From: Rhizophagus sp. LPA8_4_AMF
Taxonomy: Eukaryota; Glomeromycota; Glomeromycetes; Glomerales; Glomeraceae
Assembly (NCBI GenBank): GCA_021464525.1
Contig: JADRCO010000899.1
Coordinates: forward strand, 1 to 24,876
Length of the DNA stretch: 24,876 nucleotides
Direction of reading: 5' to 3'
Positions 1 through 11,402 of the stretch are shown here, in pieces (positions within the stretch are counted from its first letter, which is position 1; each line of letters begins with the position of its first letter). The notes below the pieces were generated by a model. The model worked only from the letters and a program-made list of their open reading frames with translations. It searched no databases and had not been told where the DNA came from. Both the position numbers and the translations under genes were made by a program.

Positions 1-330
1 TGATAACTTATTTATAACCTATTGATACCCTATTTAACTAATTTCGACCTGTGATCCATAAATGGTCAAAAGTTTCATTATTATTTATACATAAAGGATA
101 TTTTATATCTTTATATATTTCAAATGCTAAATACTTCATTTTTAATAGTAGGTAATCCTTCTATCATTAATGTAACTTTACATTTCTTAATTTTTGAGAG
201 GTTAAACAAACTTTTAAAGTTAATGTTGTTTCATCTTCTTTATTAATGATTTTGAATATTTCCAATTAACATTAAATTATTTATATTTTTCATTACAATT
301 TAAATTAAAAAAAACATTTTCAATTTCTTA
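1..330. other. AT-rich spacer, no feature seen
   Basis: This stretch is low-complexity AT-rich sequence. I see no open reading frame with a coding look, no RNA gene and no inverted repeat of note before the miniature element that starts near 331. Confidence 0.6.
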
Positions 331-684
331 TATTACAATAGAAAGAGAAAAAACTGCTAAAAAAGAATTTTTTAATATTAAATCTGAACTTTTTATAACT
401 AATAAAATATATTTTGCATATAAGGGCAGTGACAGATATTAGGTAATATTTTAGGGGGTGGGAGGGTCAACCAAAATCTTATGTGACACATAAATAAGCA
501 TTCTTATTGGTTAAACTTAATAATATATATATATTTAAATATTATTGGTTAAAAAAAATCTTACCTAGGGGGGGGGGGGTAAAACCTTCTAATAAAGTGA
601 TATTAGGTAATATCTGTCACTGCCCTAAATATAAATTTAATTTTTCCTAGCAGTTTCTCCCCTTTCTATTGCAAAAACCCCATA
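331..684. mobile_element. TA-flanked miniature inverted-repeat element, interrupted
   Basis: Near 331-360 and 640-684 are inverted arms that share the core CAATAGAAAG plus AAACTGCTA. The right arm, read on the minus strand, starts TATGGGGTTTTTGCAATAG. This closely matches the arms of the intact element at 22096-22253 (TGGGCTCTTTGCAGTAGAAA), so both belong to one family. The left tip is diverged: the GGG-containing tip is not recognisable. The interior is split by the separate element at 424-625. No transposase is present. A flanking TA is visible on the right (683-684), which would suit a Tc1/mariner-type non-autonomous element, but the family assignment is inference. Confidence 0.65.
421..628 (+). 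mobile_element. PIF/Harbinger-like MITE, TAA target duplication
   Basis: The element proper is 424-625 (202 bp). Its terminal inverted repeats begin GGGCAGTGACAGATATTA. It is flanked on both sides by the trinucleotide TAA (421-423 and 626-628), the TWA-type 3-bp duplication typical of PIF/Harbinger. Two G runs lie just inside the ends on the same strand (about 454-466, and twelve Gs at 568-579). There is no coding capacity. It sits inside the older element at 331-684. A diverged copy in the opposite orientation is at 21535-21717. Confidence 0.8.
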
Positions 685-2364
685 TTGTAATTTAACTATA
701 TTAGTAATTTACTTTAAATGTTAAAACAGCATTAATATTCACATATATATATTATTAGAAGAGTGGTCACAGTATAATATGTGTATCTTAAGTGTGATAA
801 TATGAGTGCAGATTATGATGTAATTATATAATTAAGGATAAATACTCCTGAATTATAAGTGTAAACTGACATCATATATAATATTTAGTATTACATAGTT
901 TTTAATTTAGAGTTTATGTTGAAGAGAAATATTTGTATATAATAACCAAGCATATTAATAAAATACTTAGATTTATTACAAGAAAATTTTGTATTATCTT
1001 GTATGTTTACAAGTGATAACTGTAATATTACAAATGGTACATGCTTTGAGAATGGTAATGATCATTATCACATGATCATTTAATAAGATGTCCCATTTAA
1101 GAGGTATCTGGAGAAATGATTTTAACTCTTATCTTAAGAAAAGGTATAATTATCTTTATATAGTTATAAAAGAAGAATTTAATGGTTATCTGATTGGAAT
1201 TTAGTCAAGTTGCTTTAGATAACTATTTATAGAAGGATAGTATTTGTAGTTTAAAGATTGGATTCAAATTATATATTAACAAAATAATAAAAATAGTTGA
1301 TGAAATTACAACTTAAAAGAAAATTAAAAATATTGGAAAAGAATCAAAGAATTGTCTTTTGAATGAAATGATTTTGAACTCCTTATGAAATTATCAAGTT
1401 AAAATTCAAATTACCTTAATCAACAAAAGTTGTAATTATTTAAATAGTTTAACATATATAAGGTCACAGCAAGTATATACTGATAATAAAAAATATTTTA
1501 CAGGATGTTTAATTTTCTTTAGAATAGTTAACTCTAAAGTCAATTCCATACATAGTGCTAAAATTACCAAAACCTTTGGCATAATTTTGCCATATTTTTA
1601 GCATAGTTGATACAAATACTTTATTAGAGTTTTAGCATATTTTTGATATATTAGTAATATCTGACTGATAATTCCTGCAATAATTACCCAAATAACTAAT
1701 AAGAATTGATAATTATTATTAATTATATGTTACTTAATTTAATTATTTATCATTTATCTTTCGCATTTTTTATTTTTATTTTTTTTCTTTAGTAAAACCT
1801 TTTCTTTTAAATTTTTTTTTTTTAAAATAAATAAAATAAATACAAAAGTATATTTTTTTATTGACATTTTTTTTCTAATATTTTCTATTATTAATATATC
1901 TTTTTTTAATACTCTTACTAATTATTTTTTTCTTACTAATTTTCTAATCTATATACTAAACATTTTTTTAACACTTTTAATTATAACATTTTTTTTTTTT
2001 TTCTATTAAAGGCATGATTATGTTTATTGATAATAATGCTAAAGTAATACAATATATTTATAAAAGTAAAATAAAATAAAGTATTCTAATTAAAATTAAA
2101 TATTACCAATTAACTTCCCCTCTGAAAATAGAAAAGACCGACCAGTCACCTTGGGATTAACATTATGAAAGACTCAAAATTTTGATCAATAATCTTCCCA
2201 TTCAAACATTAAGCTATTTCAAAAAGCCCACGTGCATAATAATGCACTAAATTGTTTTTTTATATGGTTTTAAGTACATGCTATACATAAATTCTTTCTG
2301 GTATAGAATGTTGAAATATAGACTAAGTGGTCAATTTGACAACATTAACATTGTCAAGTTTTTT
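685..2364. other. Gene-free AT-rich spacer
   Basis: About 1.7 kb holds poly-A/T tracts (especially 1740-2000), a small hairpin with TTGACAA/TTGTCAA arms near 2336-2356, and no convincing exon on either strand. No RNA gene was recognised. Confidence 0.6.
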
Positions 2365-3365
2365 TTATATTATAACCAAAATTGCTAACCTAGTATACCC
2401 TATTTTTCCTTTACTGCTACCAGTCTTACCTATATTCAACTCAAGTTTGAGTTGTCTTTTCCTTCTATCATAACACATCTTAAGTTTATCTTTCCTAAAT
2501 TTATAATCTTTAATGATCTTTTCTTTTAACATACCCAAATCTTCTATACTCTTTACTTCTTCAAAGATATATTTAATGTTATCTGTTTGCAAATATTTTA
2601 TTTTGAGCCAAATTGAAGCCTGTTTAAAAATATTCTTAGAATGATATTCTGTAATAGTTTTCAACATCAAATTCACCACTGAAGTAACTTTATGTTCCTT
2701 TCAGTTGATTGTACCTAAAATAATCATTTGTCTTTATGAAATAAGTTCATCTTAAAGACCTTTATCATACTGTAGTTCTGTATCTGGATCATTATAGACA
2801 TTACTGTTAATTGATTAAGTTCTTTTATACTTTTAACAGTACTATATAAAAAATTAATTTGCATCTACAAATATGTCTTGAATTCAAGACATTTTTCAAT
2901 ATTTTATTACAATCAAAATAAGCAATAGAATTAAGCATTGACCATTTATTCAATTACATTTCATTATTCATAAAAAGGTTGTCCAACCATTGAGTATAAC
3001 CTTTTCTAATTTTCCATTGAATCCAATAACAGTCATTTTACTTTTTATATTTTTCCCATTGTTGTTCACTAATTTTCTGATTAAGAACTTCAAGTTCAGA
3101 TTTGAAATATAATAACTTACAGATGGATCTCCCACCTTTTGTTTTTTCTTACATGAGACATACATAAATTATCAGGTGATGGAATTCTACCTTTTCTGTA
3201 CTTAACTTCTACCTTACTAATCCATTTAAGATTCTGTCACTAATTTGTCACTAATTTCCTCTTCTTTCGATAAAATGAAGATGATGCAAACAAATTAATT
3301 GGAGGTTTTGGTATTTCAATTATAAGCAGTTTACATTTTGCATATACTGTATGATTATTTGACAT
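2365..3365 (-). pseudogene. Decayed coding remnant, family not recognised
   Basis: Several minus-strand pieces read like protein but do not join into an open gene. A 46-codon piece starts with an ATG at 3365 (it reads MSNNHTVYAKCKLL early on and contains IPKPPINLF) and ends in two adjacent stops near 3240-3255. The same frame then continues past the stops (WISKVEVKYRKGRIPSPDNL) to a GTAAGT donor-like site at 3115-3120. Further downstream another frame gives an acidic/basic, Glu-Lys-rich stretch (SELEVLNQKISEQQWEKYKK) followed by a stop. Open frames of 65 codons (2968-3165) and 104 codons (2365-2679, Lys-rich) lie in the same direction. I infer an inactivated gene or transposon fragment. Chance open frames in AT-rich DNA are the alternative. 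Confidence 0.3.
2873..2892. repeat. 20-bp perfect palindrome
   Basis: ATGTCTTGAATTCAAGACAT is its own reverse complement, with no spacer. It lies in the decayed region and no protein-binding role can be assigned from sequence. Confidence 0.6.
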
Positions 3366-3789
3366 TATTACTGCATATACTGTTTTGCAATAATTGCAAG
3401 AAATATGGAAACTAAAGTACCATATAGAATATTTATAACTAAAACAAATGTAAGTTTTAGTTTCTCAATTATTACCATTCTGTTTCTTTAGTCGATTCTT
3501 GATCAACATAAATTTATCTAACAATAAAGTTAACATATTTTTTTATAGGTAACACATTAAAAATGCTTGTCAAATATTTTGAAATTTTATATTTGATATT
3601 AGCTATATATCTATCAGAAGAAATTGTGTATATAGAGTTATATTTATCAATAAAATTCTTATTGTTTGAAATAATAAGCAGCTTGTTATTGTTCTTATCT
3701 AACAAAACTATATCTAAAAGAATATAACTATATAAATCCAGATTTTGATCTATCAGTATAGTATGAAGTACCATACTGATTAAAAGTCT
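3366..3789. other. Spacer with one 86-codon AT-rich open frame
   Basis: The only open frame of any size is a minus-strand one at 3514-3774, rich in Ile, Asn, Lys and Tyr as expected for AT-rich non-coding DNA. I recognise no family and do not call it a gene. Confidence 0.5.
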
Positions 3790-4216
3790 GGAATTTAATC
3801 CTAGATCAAATCCTGGATTTATCTGGAATGAAAATAGATTAATCCATATTTCACCTGGATCTGATCCTGAATCTAATCCATATTTTATTTTAATTCTGGA
3901 TTAATTACTTAAATTTCACCAAAATTACATCACATCTAATTATCAAACTTTAGATTAATCCATATTTTATCCCAGGTGTAACATCAGGTAATAAATTAAA
4001 ATCATGTGGTCCCAGAAATTTTCTGTATTTCAAAGTTATAAAAGGTTTCTAAAATGATCTTATAAACAAAAAAAATCTGATTACATAACTTAGAAACATC
4101 TGTGATATAATTGTGGATCAGATCCGGAAAGTGATTAGGGATAAAATACTGGGAAGATTAATCTATTTTCACCCCAGATAAATACGGAATTTGATCCAGT
4201 GTTTAATGGATACCTA
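3790..4216. mobile_element. Foldback/MITE-like element with long inverted arms
   Basis: Arms at about 3801-3844 and 4156-4199 are inverted copies of one another. By eye 38 of 44 positions match, with the shared core TGAAAATAGATTAATC. The arms continue inward with a second inverted block containing GGATCTGATCC on the left and GGATCAGATCC on the right (near 4112-4130). Several short copies of TTAATCCATATTT also occur in the left half. There is no coding capacity. The outermost ends and target duplication are not resolved, so the superfamily is unknown. Confidence 0.7.
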
Positions 4217-4541
4217 TCAAGCTATCAACTCTACTTTAATTATATAAAAAATAAATAAATAGAACTTTCTGAAAAAAAAAAAATATTGATTAGATCCAGT
4301 AATATTGTATATTTAAAAAAGATAAAATTTAAAAAGTTATATATAATTAGAAATATTTTATTGCTTTCAGTTATTTTTGAGCAACTAACACTTGCTGTTA
4401 GGATAGTTAAACTTTCTGAATAGAGAATTAATTATCGAATTGTTTTGTTTGCAAAAATATGGTGACAGCTGAATCATATTCGAATACTTACCAATTTAAC
4501 TCAGCCATTTGAAACAGAATTTTAAATACCGTGTATATATT
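4217..4541 (+). promoter_or_regulatory. Upstream region of the TatD gene with a short uORF
   Basis: This AT-rich stretch precedes the nuclease start codon. An ATG at 4459 opens a 17-codon frame that stops at 4510-4512, 29 nt before the main ATG at 4542. If transcription starts above 4459 this would be an upstream open reading frame. No strong TATA element stands out. Confidence 0.4.
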
Positions 4542-5644
4542 ATGTTTCAACACTTAATAGATGTTCATGCACACGTTTATCCTTCCTCTTTTCCGAATAC
4601 GCCGATTGAAGAAATACTTTCACGCGCAAAAATTGCGAATGTACAGTCAATAGTTACTGTTTCAGAAACGTTGGAAGATGCAAAAAGTATACTAGGATTG
4701 AAAAATGGAACACTATCTGATTCATTAAGAGAAATGATTGAGCCCTGTGCAGGCTTACATCCTGTGCAGCCAGTAGGAGCAATGAGTTTAGTTAGTACAG
4801 AACAAGCTAATAGTATCCTTGAATTCATTCAGGAGAAATCGGCTGAATTAGCTGGAATTGGAGAAGGTATTATTATTTGTATCATATATCAATATAAATA
4901 ATACAAAATTGTAAAGTTCCCATTTCCTTTCTCAGTTGGTTTGGACTTTACTCCTCATGTTTTAAAAAATGCAATTGATTCAAATCCTAATTTGAATCTT
5001 AGTACTGAAGAATTAAAAAATATACAACGACAAGTTTTAGCGCGACATATAGCGCTTTCAATTCAATTAGATCTTCCCTTGAATGTTCATTCGCGTAGTG
5101 CTGGTCATCATACATTAGATTGCTTGCGAGATTATGGCGCAAGAAAAGTAGTAATGCATGCTTTTGATGGTCAATTAAAATATGCTAGAAAAGGAATCGA
5201 AATGGGGTATAGATTATTCATTATTTTTTTATCATGAATCTTGATAAATATTTCTATGTTAAATATAGTAATTGTTATGATTTATTTTTGCGTAGATTTT
5301 TTTTTTCAATTCCACCTTCAATAATTCGATCACCTCAAAAGCAAAAATTAGCAGCAGAAATTCCATTAACAAGCCTTTTACTCGAAACGGATTCTCCGGC
5401 GCTAGGTCCCACAAAAGGAGTCGATAATGAGCCAAATAATATTATTATAAGCGCAACGGAAATTTCTAGAATCAAACAGATTCCAATCGAGGAAGTGGAA
5501 AGTGGCGTTCTTTTATTCTTTAACAGTATTTAAAAATGATGTTTACTAATTAAAATATTCTATTTATTTAAACAGATTCAACAAACAACGAAGAACGCAT
5601 TCAAGTTATTTTCGAGAATAAATATTAATCGAAATCTTCTCTAA
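4542..5644 (+). CDS. TATDN3: TatD-family metal-dependent deoxyribonuclease (TATDN3-like)
   Basis: Exons: 4542-4866, 4936-5206, 5296 to 5494 or 5506, and 5576-5644, giving 287 or 291 residues. The amidohydrolase-type TIM barrel of TatD enzymes is recognisable, with the expected metal ligands: H9 and H11 in DVHAH, E108 in GEVGLDF, H160 in NVHSRSA, H183 in MHAFDG and D231 in ETDSPALGP. The family hydrolyses DNA with divalent metals (3'-5' exonuclease or endonuclease, implicated in repair or apoptotic DNA degradation). I chose the ATG at 4542 because it puts the first metal motif close to the N-terminus, as in relatives. The last intron is uncertain. The final exon must begin in phase 0 (IQQTTKNAF resembles the usual family C-terminus), but the available donors (GTGGAA or GTTCTT) are weak. 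The gene converges on the PPIL2 gene with 88 bp between stops. Confidence 0.93.
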
Positions 5645-5732
5645 TAACCATTTAAAAAATTATACTGTAATTGTATTTCCTTATGGTTAAAATTATTACA
5701 AAACACTTTTCAAGTATACATATATAAATTCA

Positions 5733-8201
5733 TCACCAACTACTAAAGTCACCAAAATTATAACCTGTAGATTTTGATTTCTTTTTAATGGGTTCTGTAT
5801 CTAATTCATCATTATCAAAATTCCGCTTTTTAAGCGTCGAAGATGTAGCTGGTTTCAAATATTTCCCCACACCAACTGATTCATTATCTTTTGTCCCAGT
5901 TGATGACGCTAATTTCGTACCAAACCATGTAGTTGTATCCTATTTATTAAAATTATTATTAATTTTCAATAAATCAAAAATTTTTTCAAAAGCTTTTTAT
6001 AAATATAATCAAACCTTCTCTGTTTTTCCTCGCGGTTTCTTTTCCGCATTTTCGATTTGTCGACTCAATTTCTTTTCCAATTTTTTTTTGTATTCCTCAT
6101 ATGGATCGACAAAGGTGATAATCTTGACAATTTTAATTTCTTGTAAAGGTCGATCAGATTCATCTGTGGGCACAGATTCCATTTTATCTAAAATCTCTTT
6201 CCCTCCAACGATTTTTCCAAAAATGGTATGTTTGTTATCCAAATGAGTACACGGACGAAAGGTAAAAAAACTAAATGTATTTTAATAAATAATCGTAAGA
6301 CTTTCTGAGAATGTTGAAAGAACTAAAATATGATACATACAATTGAGATGAATTTGTATTTTTTCCTTTATTTGCCATGCTCATGAGCCCACGTTCATTA
6401 TGTGAGAGATTTCGTTTAAATTCATCTGCAAAATCTTTATTCCAATATGATTCACCTCCTCTCCCTGTACCTGTAGGGTCGCCACCTTGAATCTAGGCAA
6501 AATAATAAACGAAAAATTGATCAATCATTCAAAATGAAAGCAAGGGAGTTAAATAAATACCATAAAGTTTTTTATCTTACGGTGAAAGATCGTTCTAAAC
6601 AACAACCGATAAGTTAATTTACAATATAAATATTGTAATGTAAACACAATGATGTTGAACATACCCATTATAATATTCTTTTTTTGATAACATTATAAAA
6701 TTATAACAAGCTCTTGGTGCCTTAAAAAAATTTATTCAAATTACATAATAATTCATATTTCAAATTCCAACATAGTATTTCCGTAATACCTTATCACAGA
6801 ATAATTCGATATTCAAGCTTCCAAGATTAGTTATGATTCGTGCATAGCCCTTTTCTTTAATTTCTTTAAACATGAATTCTTCTTCATCAACAAGCGCATT
6901 TTCATTTTCAGTTATTGGTGTCATCGCAGTAGAAGTAAATGATGCGGCTGCTAATCCACGCGAATACGATGCAGCATTATATGGAACATTTTTGGATTTT
7001 GGTTTTATGGCGGGTGTTGAAGAAGAAGCTTTCTTCAGAGGTCTGTCCTCGGCACTTGTATGTTCTGCCAATTCATCTTGCTAAACGATAAAAGCGAAAT
7101 AAGATTTAATTTATTATATTAGATAATTGATGCGAACTTATTTGTATGTACATACCTGGCCAGAAATCTTTGAAAGAATACGTCCTGCTGAACCTGTGGC
7201 ACTTAAATTTATATCACTTAAAGGATCGTTTGATGATTCATCTAGAAAATTTTACTAAGTTAATCACAACCGAATCGAATTACTTGTCTTATAAATTTAC
7301 ATACCGTCTTTTAACTTTATATTGTTTTTAAGATAGTAAAAATTTGACAAATTACGTGCTTCAAGATTATGAGGGTCCTGCATTTATAAATACTATAGTT
7401 AACTTACGAATTGATGCATAAAATTTTTAGTAATACCTGTATAGTTATTATATCTTTTCTTGTAAAAGGTTCTTCTGATAATAAATCTTTCCAATGTTTT
7501 ACTTTAATATTCAGTCGATCAACTGCCTCATATGAGTATACATTACCAGTCGTCCTTATAGCAACAATATGTGTATGATCACTGAATACCTTAAAGGTTA
7601 CCGGACAATGATATTCGCCTAAAAAAAATTATGAATAATCAAATCATTTTTAAAACTATTTATATCGATAAATAACGCACCTTCAGAATTTTTTAAAAAA
7701 TTGAGGCTAATTAACGAATTCGCTTCTAATTTTTCACCAGTTACTGGATTTATTCCAAACTTCTTTAAATACAGACGTATATGTCTATAAAGTAAAAAGA
7801 AATGATCAACAGTAATGATAATAGGTTGATTAACCTAAATTCTGATTTAATACCTTAGATCAAATATAATACCATCAGGTGTGCATACAGGATGTTCGAA
7901 AGGCTGCAAGGAAAGCGAACAATAATAAAATGGAAGTCTTTTAAAAACTTCGGTTTTCTTCCTTGCTTGAATTCCTCCAAACTGCATCCCTCCAAATTCT
8001 CCGGACCATTCTATATTGAATATGATCAATTTGATCAAATTAAACATCAAAAACGATCTATTCGCAGTTCACTAAACAAGTAGATAATCTTACCGGAATG
8101 CGTAATGTACCTAAATTTCAATCAGGAAACATCAGACCCAGTAAGAGAGATTAAATAAATAACAATTGGAAAACTTACATTTTATCTGTTCCTTTGCCCA
8201 T
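5733..8201 (-). CDS. PPIL2: PPIL2-type U-box cyclophilin (peptidyl-prolyl isomerase-like 2)
   Basis: Thirteen exons (8201-8179, 8110-8094, 8010-7854, 7784-7681, 7618-7437, 7377-7305, 7241-7156, 7080-6790, 6720-6665, 6594-6561, 6492-6341, 6270-6015, 5939-5733) join in phase to 545 residues; the human protein is about 520. The N-terminus begins [15 protein letters not shown], as in the family. A U-box follows (about residues 38-105, with [14 protein letters not shown] and [10 protein letters not shown]), then a linker ending in [10 protein letters not shown], then the cyclophilin domain (about 290-460, [25 protein letters not shown]). The C-terminus is the conserved FGDFSSW. Family members act in the nucleus as spliceosome-associated proteins and U-box E3 ubiquitin ligases. 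CypA-type residues Arg (R335), Phe/Met/Gln (340, 341, 343) and His (406) are kept, but the CypA Trp121 position is His401. It shares a divergent promoter with RPT1. Confidence 0.95.
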
Positions 8202-8660
8202 TTTTATAGTAATATAGTGAGTTATCAAGATATTTTAAAATATTTTTTTCCAATTTTCAGATTAAATGGCTCAAATATCAACTTGCCCAATAGTTAATCG
8301 CTTGACGATCTCAACTCGTCCAGTAGCACCCGAAATAATTCCGCACATGGCCGGCGTTAGCGGCGTTATGCAGTAACATGTGATCGACACGTGATCAATC
8401 AGTGACGAATAAGTGAGTGACAAATAGGATTTTGACTAACCGAAGTCCCTTAGATACTTATGGAAAATGGAAACAAAGAGGGGTGTGACACGCGTGATGA
8501 TTAAATTTACTATTGCGGAATTTTTTCGGGTGTTACTGGGCTAGTTTGACAATCCCAACTGACTGCGCCACACGCTATACTTTACGTACGTAATTAAATT
8601 ACGTTTAAGTTCGTTATACACGCGATCGATCAGTTTGAACATTTTCATACTTTTTCCAAT
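8202..8660. promoter_or_regulatory. Divergent PPIL2/RPT1 promoter region
   Basis: The 459 bp between the two start codons are visibly richer in G and C than other spacers here. Visible candidates are a direct repeat ACATGTGATC/ACACGTGATC at 8376-8385 and 8387-8396 (the second contains the E-box CACGTG at 8388-8393), a doubled CGGCGTTA near 8352-8367, an ACGCGT site at 8490-8495 (MCB-like in yeasts) and the 12-bp palindrome TTACGTACGTAA at 8582-8593. I found no exact GGTGGCAAA box, the Rpn4 site that marks proteasome promoters in Saccharomyces. None of these sites is proven functional. Confidence 0.55.
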
Positions 8661-11100
<2,440 letters not shown>

Positions 11101-11402
11101 CAGTGTTATTCTAGATGAAAAAATATATTAAAGTAGTTATTTATATACGAAATAAATTATCGCATTTTAAAATGTTCTAGCTTTTTATATTGTACACGAG
11201 ATTTTTTTTTATGAAATAAAAAAAAAATACATTCCTTTTATAGACATTTCATCATAAGTATCTGATGATCTGAAGATCCTAGTTTTAAAAGAAATGACAA
11301 ATTTGTTACACAAAGCAAAGTGCGCCCAACAATGATATATATAAAAGCACAATATTCTTTTTTATAATTATTTCATTTTTCATATTTTACATATCTTATT
11401 TA
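11101..11402 (+). promoter_or_regulatory. RPT1 3' flank and VPS17 promoter with TATA box
   Basis: The first part is the RPT1 3' flank, with AATAAA-like signals near 11150 and 11212. The second part drives the next gene: TATATATAAAAG at 11336-11347 is a good TATA element 55 bp before the VPS17 ATG. Nothing else is recognised. Confidence 0.5.

Noticed and set aside
331-684. Considered as a solo LTR
   Set aside because: It has inverted arms and a TA/TAA flank pattern rather than TG...CA ends with a 4-6 bp duplication.
3514-3774. Minus-strand open frame of 86 codons
   Set aside because: Ile/Asn/Lys/Tyr-rich composition, no recognised motif and no splice context; expected by chance in AT-rich DNA.
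5788-6246. Plus-strand open frame of 152 codons
   Set aside because: It lies opposite the last two exons of the PPIL2 gene, whose minus-strand frame matches the family to its FGDFSSW end.
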